A stretch of DNA of 64,000 nucleotides, taken from NCBI RefSeq assembly GCF_900103875.1, contig NZ_LT629705.1, positions 3,791,001 to 3,855,000 of the forward strand, in the 5' to 3' direction. Under the pieces are notes generated by a model, which saw only the letters and a program-made list of their open reading frames with translations, had not been told where the DNA came from and did not search any database. Source of the DNA: Pseudomonas arsenicoxydans. Lineage in GTDB: Bacteria; Pseudomonadota; Gammaproteobacteria; Pseudomonadales; Pseudomonadaceae. Both the position numbers and the translations under genes were made by a program. Shown here piece after piece: positions 17,996 through 26,645 of this stretch (position 1 is its first letter; each line of letters starts with the position of its first letter).

Positions 17996-18344
17996 GTGAA
18001 GCTCCTGTGTACTAGCGTTAGTACCTTTAACAGGCCCCCCCCGACCTATATTTAAATATGTATCCCCCGCAAGAGAGTAGGTTTGAACTGTGAAATTTCC
18101 AGTAATAATTAACGGTGGTACTACCGTGTTTCACGGGGTTTACAGCGGAGTCGCAACTTGCAGGGTGACGACATCTGAATCAGGCAGACTTTGCCCCTAA
18201 GTTTTTACTGACTGATTTAATAGCGAAGGCACCAAACCGGGTATTACAGCGCAGGCGTCAGCGAGTCGCCGAAAATTAATCCGTTGTGGCGCTATTTCCA
18301 TTGCTACGCTTTAAAACCTGACAGGTCTCTGCGGAGAACAAGCG
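17996..18344. other. Divergent intergenic region upstream of the arylsulfatase and DUF2092 genes
   Basis: A 349-base gap with no gene seen. Close to the arylsulfatase start is the near-palindrome TACTAGCGTTAGTA (18010-18023). AT-rich tracts (CTATATTTAAATATG near 18048) could hold its promoter. A second near-palindrome, GGTGGTACTACC, lies near 18114. These are possible operator sites for regulators outside the window. Confidence 0.5.
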
Positions 18345-19163
18345 ATGTCACACCGTCTACAGCGTGTCCGGTTGTTCGTTTCCGGGTTGGTCATGTGCGT
18401 GTTTGCAGCTCCCTTGCTCGCGGCCCAACCTCCTGCCATGGATGCTCAAGTGAACCAACTGGAGCCCAAGGCGCTGGAGATCTTGAAGTCCATGAGTGCC
18501 AGGCTGGCGAGCACCCAGGGCATGAGCTTCAAAGCCATTACCACTTACGAGAAGCCCAGCCGGCTGGGGCCACCCCTGGCCTATAACACCGTGGCACTCG
18601 TCAATATGCAGCGGCCCGATCATTTGCGCGTATTGACCTCGGGCGACGGTGCGGCGACCGAGTTCTATTACGACGGCAAGCAAGCCTACGCCTATGAGCC
18701 GAAGGCAAACCTGCTGGCGCAAGCAGAGGCACCTCCCACCATTGATGCGACCCTTGAGGCGGCCTACCAGCGCGCGGCCATCTACTTTCCCTTTACCGAC
18801 GTCATCGTTGCCGATCCCTACAAGGATCTGGAAAGAGACATGCGCCTGGCGTTTTACATCGGTCAGTCCACGGTGGTCGGCGACACCACGACAGATGTGA
18901 TTGCCTACGCCAATGACGTGGTGTTTGTACAAGCCTGGATCGGTGCGCAAGACAAGCTGCCGCGCATGCTGCGTGCCGTGTTCCGTGACGACCCGACCCA
19001 ATCCCGGCACCAGGTCGCGTTCAGTGACTGGAAGCTCGAATCGGCGCTCACTGCGGACTTCTTCAAACCCGAACATATCGAGAATGCACACAGGATCGAG
19101 TTTGCTCCGCCGCCCGACTTGCGTGCCCCGGCAGGGGTCAAGGCACCGGTCGCGAACCCCTGA
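18345..19163 (+). CDS. DUF2092-family exported protein
   Basis: A 272-residue protein with a signal peptide (cleavage near LLAAQ, about 27). The mature part follows the DUF2092 pattern: ALEILKSMSARLASTQGMSF, then RPDHLRV and FYYDGKQAYAYEPKANLLAQ, and a C-terminal FSDWKLE. It resembles LolA-like half-barrel lipid-carrier folds (inference). It is followed after 16 bases by the Ser/Gly repeat protein and faces the arylsulfatase. Confidence 0.82.
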   Translation: MSHRLQRVRLFVSGLVMCVFAAPLLAAQPPAMDAQVNQLEPKALEILKSMSARLASTQGMSFKAITTYEKPSRLGPPLAYNTVALVNMQRPDHLRVLTSGDGAATEFYYDGKQAYAYEPKANLLAQAEAPPTIDATLEAAYQRAAIYFPFTDVIVADPYKDLERDMRLAFYIGQSTVVGDTTTDVIAYANDVVFVQAWIGAQDKLPRMLRAVFRDDPTQSRHQVAFSDWKLESALTADFFKPEHIENAHRIEFAPPPDLRAPAGVKAPVANP

Positions 19164-19179
19164 GCGAGGAGGCTGCACC

Positions 19180-19995
19180 ATGAACATATCTACGTTGAAA
19201 TACGCTGGCCTGCTCGCCGCGCTGCTCAGTTGCAACCAGGCGCTGGCCTGGTCGCACGCGTCCAGTTTCGGTCGATCATCCGGCGGTGGTGGTTCCTGGA
19301 GTCACTCCGGTGAATACGGCTCGGCTTCGGGTGGCGGAGGCAGCTGGAGTGGAGAAAGCAATCGAGGCGGCTCGGCATCCGGCGGCGAAGGGAGCTGGAG
19401 CGGGTCAGGCTATCGTGGCGGCTCGGCCTCGGGTGGCGGCGGCAGTTGGAGCGGCACAGACGAAAGGGGCGGCACTGCCTCCGGTGGCGAGGGTTCGTGG
19501 CATGGCACCGGAGCCGAAGGTGGAACGGCGTCCGGCGGCGAGGGCGCGTGGCACGCCCAAGGTGAAAATGGCGCCACCGCCAGCGGCTACCATGCCGACG
19601 GATATGGTACGACGGCCTACCATCCGGCAACCTACGGCACCAGTTACTACCATCCACCAACCGCTGTCTATGCCAGCAGCGGTTGCTACAACTGTGGATA
19701 CAACGAGGGCGTGAATCCCGCCGCGGCGGCAGCGGCAGGGGTGGTGGCCGGTGCTGCCGTAGCCACGGTGGACAATGGGGCTGCCAACAACAATGCCTAC
19801 GGGGCAGGCTATAACGCCGGGATGGTGGCTTCTGCACCGCCGACCATGCCCATGGGCGCAACCTTCGCGAGCCTTCCCTCCGGATGTGAGCTGAGGACAG
19901 TTGCAGCGGGGACTTTTTATCAGTGCGGCAATTCGTGGGTGCGACCTGCGTACGGCGCCAACGGCGTGTTCTACACCGTCGTGCCGACGCCGTAA
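19180..19995 (+). CDS. Secreted Ser/Gly-rich repeat protein
   Basis: A 271-residue exported protein. After a signal peptide (cleavage near ALA-WSH, residue 23) come six or seven imperfect 16-residue units of the form RGGSASGGGGSWSGx (about 27-130). A Tyr/His/Pro-rich zone follows, then a CYNCGYNEG cysteine pair, an Ala/Gly hydrophobic stretch (about 182-200), and a C-terminal domain with two cysteines (SGCELRTV, YQCGNSWVRPAYG). AGCGAGGAGG precedes the ATG. No family is assigned. The layout suggests a surface or matrix protein. Confidence 0.8.
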   Translation: MNISTLKYAGLLAALLSCNQALAWSHASSFGRSSGGGGSWSHSGEYGSASGGGGSWSGESNRGGSASGGEGSWSGSGYRGGSASGGGGSWSGTDERGGTASGGEGSWHGTGAEGGTASGGEGAWHAQGENGATASGYHADGYGTTAYHPATYGTSYYHPPTAVYASSGCYNCGYNEGVNPAAAAAAGVVAGAAVATVDNGAANNNAYGAGYNAGMVASAPPTMPMGATFASLPSGCELRTVAAGTFYQCGNSWVRPAYGANGVFYTVVPTP

Positions 19996-20044
19996 TCAAG
20001 GCGCCGCCATACAGGCCGGCTCACCGATTGTGCTGTTGGCGCTT

Positions 20045-20500
20045 TTAGCTTTGGGGAACAACCCGGGCATCGTTCCCGTTGCCTTCGATGTAGACGTTCA
20101 TGCCTTTGCTCAGCACAGGGTTGACTGGCTGAGTGACCGATACCAGCACGCCGCTTCTAACCCGAACGATGATCTGCTGCGCGTCCTTGGGTTGGTCATA
20201 ACGCTTTTTCTCCGCGTAGTTGCCGCCCGCCGCACCGGCGAGAGCCCCGGCTACCATGGCGACATCGCGGCCGGTGCCGCTGCCTATCAGGCTGCCGATC
20301 CCGACGCCGGCGAGCCCGCCAAGAATGGCCCCGACGCCGCTGTCGTGATTGGTCTGCATCTGTGTGGGCGTGATCTGTTCGATCTTGCCAGAGCGGATCT
20401 CGGTCTCGCCGGCACCTCCGTTGCTGGAACCTACGGCGGCACAGGCACTGATCAGCAGACTGGCCAGTGCGATCGTTAGCCAGGAAACAGTCGTTTTCAT
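20045..20500 (-). CDS. Glycine-zipper outer-membrane lipoprotein (SlyB-like)
   Basis: A 151-residue lipoprotein. The lipobox is LLISAC (Cys at 20). A glycine-zipper 2TM segment (about 60-102; GAILGGLAGVGIGSLIG and AMVAGALAGAAGG) is the hallmark of SlyB/PcP-type proteins. The C-terminal 45 residues form a small beta domain (IIVRVRSGVLVSVTQP). It is anchored in the outer membrane and probably supports envelope integrity under stress. Confidence 0.88.
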   Translation of the reverse strand: MKTTVSWLTIALASLLISACAAVGSSNGGAGETEIRSGKIEQITPTQMQTNHDSGVGAILGGLAGVGIGSLIGSGTGRDVAMVAGALAGAAGGNYAEKKRYDQPKDAQQIIVRVRSGVLVSVTQPVNPVLSKGMNVYIEGNGNDARVVPQS

Positions 20501-20640
20501 TGCGGACTCCGTCTGCCAGGGAATGGTCGATTCAAACGCATCGCGTTACGTGAGAAAAAAGCCTAGCACAACATTTTCCAGGCGCTGTCGCACTTCCTGT
20601 TGCGTAAAGTGCGATAACCCCACACGGTAATGTAGGAGCC

Positions 20641-20754
20641 GTGTAGGAGCTGTCGAGTGAAACGAGGCTGCGATCTTTTGATCTTCGGCATTTTTGAAAT
20701 TGCCAAAACAGGATCAAAAGATCGCAGCCTCGTTTCACTCGACAGCTCCTACAC
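20641..20754. repeat. Long-armed inverted repeat, copy 3 of 3
   Basis: GTGTAGGAGCTGTCGAGTGA and its reverse complement bound the element. The arms are the same as in the copies at 7043 and 9890, but the loop differs (ATCTTCGGCATTTTTGAAAT). It lies between two minus-strand genes. Confidence 0.8.
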
Positions 20755-20777
20755 GGTTTGGTCATGACATGGGGGCG

Positions 20778-21056
20778 CTACTTGCCGGCGGCGGCTTGCA
20801 ACAGCGGCGCCATCTGCGCATCGGTCAACGCCGCCTGAACCTCCATCTTCATGATGTCATTCCACTCCAGCACCCATTTCTGAACCTGTACCAGATCACT
20901 CGCCTCGGCTATGCCACAACCGCTTGAACCACCGACCGCGTGCCAGCGTCCGTGCATCTTCACGCCCTCAGGTGGAGCGCCTCCGGTCTTGAGGAAACGC
21001 TGGATGGCCGTGTTGCGATTTTCCGGACTGATGGACCAACTGACGATGAATAACAT
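20778..21056 (-). CDS. DUF3303-family protein
   Basis: A 92-residue protein beginning MLFIVSWSISPENRN, the typical DUF3303 opening, with HGRWHAVGGSSGCGIAEASD in the middle and an Ala-rich C-terminus. The fold is probably a dimeric alpha/beta barrel. Function is unknown. The start at MLFIVSW has AGGAGGTGG upstream; the longer open frame upstream is not credible. Confidence 0.8.
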   Translation of the reverse strand: MLFIVSWSISPENRNTAIQRFLKTGGAPPEGVKMHGRWHAVGGSSGCGIAEASDLVQVQKWVLEWNDIMKMEVQAALTDAQMAPLLQAAAGK

Positions 21057-21249
21057 TTGCCACCTCCTGCTACGGATTGGCACCTGTTGGAGTACGCCAC
21101 CTGGCTGGCGCCGGGACCACGATGGCGCGCCTGTTTGCAGCTTCATGTCCCCTGTGAAGGCATAGCAGTGCGCAGCGGTGCGTGTACGACCGCTGATCCT
21201 CTTTAAGGGCATTTTCAACAATTGAGCAACGCCGTGGCCGGCGTCTGTT

Positions 21250-21789
21250 TCACCAGCGAAACATCGGCAGTGGCTTGAGCGGGGAACGAAGAAATTGCCG
21301 CGCGGTTTGCCTGAGCAGCATCCCGTGAAAGCCATGATTAGGAAACGTCGACTTCACCGTTTTGATCCAGGCCCGTGGCAGCCCGAACGTCAGCAGGCCC
21401 AGGGACACATCAATCACATCAGCGCGCCGGAAAGGCTCGACGCTGAGGGCATGCTCGGCGGCGTAGGGGCGTATTTTGTGGTGTTCGAGGATCAGTGCCG
21501 CCACTTCGCTGCCCAAGTGCGACAGGTGTTGTTTGTCGAGATAGTCAGTGGCCTGGCGAACCGACGGTTCCAGGTAATCGATGGTTTGATCGGTCCAGAT
21601 CCCCAGGTCGTGAAACGCCCCCGCAATCTGCACAGCCTCGGACGGCAGGCCTTCAATGCCGCAGATTGCGCGATAGAAGTTCAGCACGCGGTAGATGTGA
21701 TTGCGATAGCCCGGCAGGTCAGCACCGATCGCCAGCGTGTAGGACGTGAGTATTTCGTCGGTGACGGGGAATTCGAGGATGAGATTCAT
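21250..21789 (-). CDS. HD-domain protein (probable metal-dependent phosphohydrolase)
   Basis: A 179-residue protein. The HD-fold pattern is present: H31 in YRNHIYRVLNF, H60-D61 in GAFHDLGIW, and a later LEHHKIRPY plus D at RADVIDVS. It may hydrolyse a nucleotide or small phosphoester; the substrate is unknown. The start at MNLILEF is used because the upstream part of the frame overlaps the preceding gene out of frame. It begins 11 bases after the stop of the 133-aa gene, so the two are probably co-transcribed. Confidence 0.78.
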   Translation of the reverse strand: MNLILEFPVTDEILTSYTLAIGADLPGYRNHIYRVLNFYRAICGIEGLPSEAVQIAGAFHDLGIWTDQTIDYLEPSVRQATDYLDKQHLSHLGSEVAALILEHHKIRPYAAEHALSVEPFRRADVIDVSLGLLTFGLPRAWIKTVKSTFPNHGFHGMLLRQTARQFLRSPLKPLPMFRW

Positions 21790-21799
21790 GGGGCAGACC

Positions 21800-22201
21800 T
21801 CACGCATCGCGCAACAGGTCGTTGGCGTTGAGGATCTCGAAGGCAATTTCCGGGCGCTTTTCCAGGCTGCGGCGAATGGCGGCCGGGATCGACTGACGGG
21901 TCTTGCGGCACAGGCCTGGTAATTCGCCGAGGGTGATGCCGATGCCGCGCATGGTGCGGACTTCGTTGAAGCTGGGGACGATGTCCACGCGAATCCCCAG
22001 TTGTTCGTACATGCGATGTTGCAAGCGCTCGAGTTCGGCCAGGCTTTGCAGGTTCTCCAGTCGATCAAGCAGGCGCTTTTCTTCCTGGCGCGTCAGAAAC
22101 AGGATGCGCACGTCCGCGCCCGGTGTTTCCAGCAACGGGTCTCGCCCGCAAATGCAGGCGCCGGGCGGGCAGGGGGAGCGGATCGGAACAGAGGTCGTCA
22201 T
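21800..22201 (-). CDS. Conserved hypothetical protein with N-terminal CxC
   Basis: A 133-residue protein, unrecognised. The N-terminus has CPPGACICGRDPLLE, three cysteines that could bind metal. The rest is helical and charged, with an EEKRLLDRLENLQSLAELER segment likely to form a coiled coil. It pairs with the HD-domain gene downstream. Confidence 0.65.
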   Translation of the reverse strand: MTTSVPIRSPCPPGACICGRDPLLETPGADVRILFLTRQEEKRLLDRLENLQSLAELERLQHRMYEQLGIRVDIVPSFNEVRTMRGIGITLGELPGLCRKTRQSIPAAIRRSLEKRPEIAFEILNANDLLRDA

Positions 22202-22267
22202 GGGCTCTAATCATAGAGCCCACCCAACCCGTTTGCCCATAGGTCAATCGTCAGTCGGAACTATCGT

Positions 22268-22373
22268 GATCGTCCCACGCTCCGCGTCACCTTGCGCAAG
22301 ACTCGAGCCTGGTGTCGACAGCGGAACGCATAGCGTCCCCGGCGGCATTCCCACGCGGAGCGTGGGAACGATC
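22268..22373. repeat. BIME-like repeat (CCCACGCTCCGCGT type), unit 1
   Basis: GATCGTCCCACGCTCCGCG at the left pairs with CGCGGAGCGTGGGAACGATC at the right around a GCGCAAGACTCGAGCC core. A second copy begins 83 bases later and a third is at 29,701. Confidence 0.75.
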
Positions 22374-22455
22374 AACAGCAAGATCAACGGCATCGCGAGC
22401 AGGCTCGCTCCCACCTAAAACAGAACGGCTACTGATTGTTAGCAGACCTGGTTCA

Positions 22456-22590
22456 GATCGTTCCCACGCTCTGCGTGGGAATGCATCCCGTGACGCTCCG
22501 CGTCACCCTTGCGCAAGACTCGAGCCTGATGTCGACAGCGGAACGCAGAGCGTCCCTGGCGGCATTCCCACGCGGAGCATGGGAACGATC
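22456..22590. repeat. BIME-like repeat (CCCACGCTCTGCGT type), unit 2
   Basis: Same internal core as unit 1 (GCGCAAGACTCGAGCCTGA), bounded by GATCGTTCCCACGCTCTGCG and its imperfect complement. Together with unit 1 it fills most of a gene-free stretch of about 440 bases. Confidence 0.75.
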
Positions 22591-22645
22591 AACGGCAACG
22601 CTTTCTTAAGTGAACAGCATTAGTTCTGGGGCGGGATTTGTTTAT

Positions 22646-22831
22646 TCAGATACGGAAGGCTTGTCGGCCTACCAGCAACCAATGGCCGTTCTTTTTCTGC
22701 CAGATCTGAAAGTTTTCGATTTCGGTCGGGACCAGCTCGGTGCCCTTGATCGCCTGGGCCGAGAAATGGGGGCGCACCACCTGGCAGAGTTTTATTGAAG
22801 TAGTGGCAAAACGACTCGGCACGACGTTCAT
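22646..22831 (-). pseudogene. Remnant of an NTF2-like/DUF4440 protein, C-terminal part only
   Basis: About 50 residues ending ENFQIWQKKNGHWLLVGRQAFRI, the typical last strands of SnoaL/DUF4440-type proteins. No start or N-terminal half is present: upstream the frame runs into an 18-bp-arm hairpin (22815-22853). It is therefore a fragment, probably broken by deletion. Family assignment is from the terminal motif only. Confidence 0.5.
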
Positions 22832-22853
22832 CCGTGATGAAGGTCGTGCCGAG
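22815..22853. repeat. 18-bp-arm hairpin between glutaredoxin gene and the DUF4440 remnant
   Basis: CTCGGCACGACGTTCATC and GATGAAGGTCGTGCCGAG pair with one mismatch around a CGT loop. It sits 26 bases beyond the glutaredoxin stop and may act as its terminator, although no T-run follows. Confidence 0.6.
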
Positions 22854-22878
22854 ACGCAAGGGCGTTTGCATTTGGGTT

Positions 22879-23130
22879 TCAGGCCAGCATCGACAGCAAG
22901 ATTCCTTGCCGGTCCAGTTTGGCCAGGTCGTCGAAACCACCGACATGGGTGTCGCCGATGAAAATCTGCGGCACGCTACGTCGACCGCTGCGCTCGAGCA
23001 TTTCCTTGAATTTGCCAGGGTCCGATTGAACGTTGATCTCTTCGGTGGCGATGCCTTTGTTCGCCAGCAGCGCCTTGGCGTTGCGGCAATAGGGGCAGGT
23101 GTCGGTGGTGTAAAGCGTCACAGTGTTCAT
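22879..23130 (-). CDS. grxC: Glutaredoxin 3 (dithiol)
   Basis: An 83-residue glutaredoxin. The active site is C12-P-Y-C15, followed by RSVPQIFIGDTHVGGFDDL, which contains the cis-proline and glutathione-binding GG/D elements. It reduces protein or mixed glutathione disulfides in the cytoplasm. It lies 30 bases after an AhpD-like gene in the same direction. Confidence 0.93.
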   Translation of the reverse strand: MNTVTLYTTDTCPYCRNAKALLANKGIATEEINVQSDPGKFKEMLERSGRRSVPQIFIGDTHVGGFDDLAKLDRQGILLSMLA

Positions 23131-23160
23131 GGTGTGGTCTCCTCAGGTTGAAAGCGGCGA

Positions 23161-23679
23161 TCAGGCGTCGATGGCAGGGAAATCGATGTCGGTCAGGGCC
23201 AGGTTGTTCAAGTAGTTGGTCAGGGTCTGCGAGGCGACGTGGGCGACCACCTCAATGATCCTGGCGTCGTCGATGCCGGCGGCGCGCGCCGCTTCAATCT
23301 GCTCGTTGCTCAAGTGGCCACGGCTTTCGGTGATTTGTCGGGCCAGTGCGGCAAAGGCATTGAGTTGACCTTGTCGGGCACTGAGGATGTCCTGCGCGGA
23401 CAGCCCGGCCTTGCCGGCGAACAGCGTGTGCGCCGCCAGGCAGTAATCGCAGCCGTTGGCCTGCGAGGTGGCGAGAAACACCGCTTCCTTTTCAGTCGCA
23501 CTCAGGGACGTCTTGCCCAGCGCCACCGACTGTTGCAGATAGGCCGACAGCACGGCGGGTGCATGGGCCAGTGTCTTGAAGACATTGGGCAAAAAGCCGA
23601 TTTTCTTTTGCACACCCTCCAGCAGCGGGCGAGTGGCTTCAGTGGCGTTTTCGAGGTTCAGGGCAGTGATGCGGCTCAT
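23161..23679 (-). CDS. AhpD-like carboxymuconolactone decarboxylase-family protein
   Basis: A 172-residue helical protein with the AhpD-type site C77-D-Y-C80-x3-H84 (NGCDYCLAAH). The family reduces peroxide-linked disulfides or acts as a peroxidase; the sequence does not show a true decarboxylase role. The start at MSRITALN has GGAGTATCACC upstream. With grxC it forms a small thiol-redox operon, divergent from an AraC regulator likely to control it. Confidence 0.87.
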   Translation of the reverse strand: MSRITALNLENATEATRPLLEGVQKKIGFLPNVFKTLAHAPAVLSAYLQQSVALGKTSLSATEKEAVFLATSQANGCDYCLAAHTLFAGKAGLSAQDILSARQGQLNAFAALARQITESRGHLSNEQIEAARAAGIDDARIIEVVAHVASQTLTNYLNNLALTDIDFPAIDA

Positions 23680-23813
23680 GGTGATACTCCGTAGATTCAA
23701 GCGCGTTGTGCGCTGGGTACGGGCTCCATGCTAAGGGGCGAGACTGGCTTTTAGGGTGCAAATCGTCGAGGATATGCGACAGATCGTCCAAATAAGTCGC
23801 CGGGAGCTGTTCC

Positions 23814-24644
23814 ATGGATCGCTTATCCACCTTGCTTACGCATTTCGGCGTCAGTGCCGGAACCTTCCACAGCGGGCATTTTTGCGGAGCCACTGCGTTT
23901 GACGGCGAACAGGCCACCGGCCACCTGCATCTGCTTCAAGCGGGGGAACTGACGCTCAGGCTGGCTGATGATCGCGAGGTTCGGCTCGACCAGCCGACCT
24001 TGATTTTTTTCCCTCGCCCATACCGCCATCGCTTGTTCGCCCACGAAGCATCGGGCACGCAAGTGGTGTGCGCGTCCCTGGCCTTCGACGGCGGGGCGGG
24101 CAATGCCCTGGCGGCCGCGCTACCGGATTACCTGGTGCTGGGCCTCGACAGCGTGCCGACCCTGGCTGGAACGCTGGACTGGCTGTTCAACGAAGCCTTT
24201 GGCGGCACCTGCGGTCGCGAAGCGATGATGGACCGGTTGTTCGAACTGCTGGTCATTCAGCTGCTGCGACACATTCTGAGCAACCGCGAGCAAAGCCCCG
24301 GGATGATGGCCGGTCTCGCCGATCCACGTCTGGCGCGCCCCATGAGCCTGATGCACGACGCGCCGGCCAAGGCCTGGACCGTGGCCGAATTGTCGGCGGC
24401 GGCGAACATGTCCCGGGCTAGTTTTGCCGAACATTTTCGCCTGGTGGTGGGGCAGACGCCGGTCGATTATCTGGTGAGCTGGCGTATCAGCCTGGCGCAG
24501 AAACGCTTGCGTGAAGGCAAGTCCATCGCGCTGATCGCCGATGAAGTCGGCTATGAAAGCCCTTCGGCGCTGGCCCGGGCCTTTCGGCGTAAAACCGGTG
24601 TCAGTCCGCGCGAGTGGGTGCAGGAAGGTAAACGTCCACGGTGA
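23814..24644 (+). CDS. AraC-family transcriptional regulator
   Basis: A 276-residue regulator with a cupin_6-type N-terminal domain (LDQPTLIFFPRPYRHRL) and a C-terminal double helix-turn-helix (about 175-275), ending with VGYESPSALARAFRRKTGVSPREW. It is divergent across 134 bases from the AhpD-like/glutaredoxin pair, the usual arrangement for a local activator. Inducer unknown. Confidence 0.9.
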   Translation: MDRLSTLLTHFGVSAGTFHSGHFCGATAFDGEQATGHLHLLQAGELTLRLADDREVRLDQPTLIFFPRPYRHRLFAHEASGTQVVCASLAFDGGAGNALAAALPDYLVLGLDSVPTLAGTLDWLFNEAFGGTCGREAMMDRLFELLVIQLLRHILSNREQSPGMMAGLADPRLARPMSLMHDAPAKAWTVAELSAAANMSRASFAEHFRLVVGQTPVDYLVSWRISLAQKRLREGKSIALIADEVGYESPSALARAFRRKTGVSPREWVQEGKRPR

Positions 24645-24749
24645 CCCTCGCGCCACAAGGATCTCAATCCGGCGGGCTGTTGGGGGATCGTGAGATAGAC
24701 TCATCAACGGGCATCGAACCGTGGGAGTGGCAGCCGTGGCGCAATTCAA

Positions 24750-25970
24750 ATGGACTCGCTGATCACCGCAGCAGCGCACGCACTCGCGGCGGGTGATCCG
24801 CTTGGCGCATTAAATCGGGTCGCCCTGCGCGACGACGCGCCGGCGCTGGCGCTGCGTGGGATCGCCATGGCGCAGCTTGGCGAGTTTGTTCGGGCAAAGG
24901 AGCTGGTCCGACGCGCCGCCCGCGCTTTCGGTCCGAAAGAGCCGATGGCCCGCGCGCGGTGTGTGGTGGCCGAGGCCGAAATCGCCCTGGCTTCACGGGA
25001 CTTGGGCTGGCCGGTGAAAGCGCTCGAAGCGGCGCGAGTGACACTGCAAGCCCATGGCGACTGGGTCAACGCCGCCCACGCGCGGTATTTGCAGGTTCGC
25101 CGCTTGTTGTTGATCGGGCAACTGGAGGAAGTCGAAGCGTTGCTCGCCGAGCTTGACCCAGCGCCATTACCGCCCGCATTGCGAGCCGCCCATGAGCTGG
25201 TGGTGGCAGGCATCGCGATGCGCCGGCTCGAGACGACGAAGGCCCGATCTGCGCTTGAACGGGCCGAACGCGCCGCGCTCCAGGCTGGCATTCCTGCACT
25301 GACCGCCGAGGTCGAAAATGCTGCCCATCTGTTGAACAGCCCGGTGGCGCGACTGATTGCTCAAGGCCAGGAACGACCCTTGTTACTCGACGAAGTTGAA
25401 GCACTGCTCGGGTCAACGTCACTGGTGGTCGATGCGTGCCGTTACGTTGTGCGGGGCGCCGGGATGTCGGTGTCCCTCGCCACGCGCCCGGTGTTGTTCA
25501 CCCTCGCACGGGCGTTGGCTGAGGCTTGGCCCGGCGAGGTGGCGAGGGAAACACTCATCACTCAGGCCTTTCGCTTGAAGCTTGCGGACGAGTCGCATCG
25601 CGCACGGTTGCGTGTGGAAATTGGCCGGCTGCGCGCGGCGCTCAAACCGCTGGCGGGTGTCACCGCGACCAAGCGCGGGTTCGCGCTGCAACCTCAGGTT
25701 GCCGACGACGTCGTGGTGCTGGCCAGACCGGTCGAAGAACCGCAAGCAGCGCTGCTGGCCTTTCTCGCCGACGGCGAGTCGTGGTCCAGCTCGGCGCTGG
25801 CCCTGGCGCTGAACACCGGTCAACGCACCGTGCAGCGGGCTCTCGATGCCCTGGCGGCGTCTGGCAAGGTGCAATCGTTTGGTCGCGGGCGAACCCGGCG
25901 CTGGTTGACGCCGCCGATGCCCGGTTTCGCGACGACTTTGTTACTCACCCCTTGGGCGCCGGGTGATTAG
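24750..25970 (+). CDS. Winged-helix transcriptional regulator with N-terminal helical repeats
   Basis: A 406-residue protein. Residues 1-200 are Ala/Leu/Arg-rich helical repeats resembling TPRs (ALRGIAMAQLGEFVRAKELVRRAAR). A middle segment (about 235-320) looks like an OmpR/SARP-type winged helix (HRARLRVEIGRLRAALKPLAGVTATKRGFAL). A last helix-turn-helix (about 350-385) has NTGQRTVQRALDALAASGKVQSFGRGRTRRW. It precedes a beta-propeller gene by 36 bases in the same direction. No ligand is evident. Confidence 0.7.
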   Translation: MDSLITAAAHALAAGDPLGALNRVALRDDAPALALRGIAMAQLGEFVRAKELVRRAARAFGPKEPMARARCVVAEAEIALASRDLGWPVKALEAARVTLQAHGDWVNAAHARYLQVRRLLLIGQLEEVEALLAELDPAPLPPALRAAHELVVAGIAMRRLETTKARSALERAERAALQAGIPALTAEVENAAHLLNSPVARLIAQGQERPLLLDEVEALLGSTSLVVDACRYVVRGAGMSVSLATRPVLFTLARALAEAWPGEVARETLITQAFRLKLADESHRARLRVEIGRLRAALKPLAGVTATKRGFALQPQVADDVVVLARPVEEPQAALLAFLADGESWSSSALALALNTGQRTVQRALDALAASGKVQSFGRGRTRRWLTPPMPGFATTLLLTPWAPGD

Positions 25971-26006
25971 GATCCACCTCACCACCCCTGTGACGAGGAC
26001 GCAGAC

Positions 26007-26645
26007 ATGAAACACTCAGCAGCTGAAATCATCCGCGAATACGGCCCGTTTCCGGGCGTCGACCACGTGCATGGCGTGTCTTATGACGGCCACAACGTCT
26101 GGTTTGCCTCTGGAGAAAAACTCAACGTATTCGACCCGGCAAGCGGGCAGACACTGCGCTCTATCGATGTCGCTGCCCATGCCGGCACCGCGTTCGACGG
26201 CCAGCACCTGTATCAGATCGCCGAGGATCGCATCCACAAGATCGACCCGCAGACCGGCCGCGTCCTCGCAACGATTCCCGCGCCAGGTGGCGGAGGCGAC
26301 TCGGGCCTGACGTGGGCGGAAGGGACGCTTTGGGTCGGCGAATATCGCGATCGCAAGATTCATCAAATCGACCCCGACACCGGCAAAGTGCTGCGCACGC
26401 TCGAATCCAACCGCTTTGTCACCGGCGTGACCTGGGTCGAAGGCGCGCTGTGGCACGGCACATGGGAAGAGGAAGAAAGTGAATTGCGGCGTATCGATCC
26501 GAAAACCGGCGAGGTCCTGGAAAGCGTGGTGATGCCGCCAGGCGTCGGCGTGTCGGGACTGGAGTCCGATGGCGCAGACCGGTTTTTCTGTGGCGGTGGC
26601 AAGAGCGGCAAGGTGAGGGCCGTGCGCCGGCCCGTCGCCTCTTAG
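26007..26645 (+). CDS. Beta-propeller protein (NHL/PQQ-like repeats)
   Basis: A 212-residue protein without signal peptide. Four or five repeats of about 40 residues contain IDPxTGxVL (FDPASGQTLRSI, IDPQTGRVLATI, IDPDTGKVLRTL, IDPKTGEVLESV) and TWAEGTLWVGEY-type strands. This fits Vgb/glutaminyl-cyclase-like propellers, but length gives only part of a full propeller. No enzymatic residues can be assigned. A GACGAGGA ribosome site precedes the ATG. It probably belongs with the preceding regulator. Confidence 0.7.
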   Translation: MKHSAAEIIREYGPFPGVDHVHGVSYDGHNVWFASGEKLNVFDPASGQTLRSIDVAAHAGTAFDGQHLYQIAEDRIHKIDPQTGRVLATIPAPGGGGDSGLTWAEGTLWVGEYRDRKIHQIDPDTGKVLRTLESNRFVTGVTWVEGALWHGTWEEEESELRRIDPKTGEVLESVVMPPGVGVSGLESDGADRFFCGGGKSGKVRAVRRPVAS

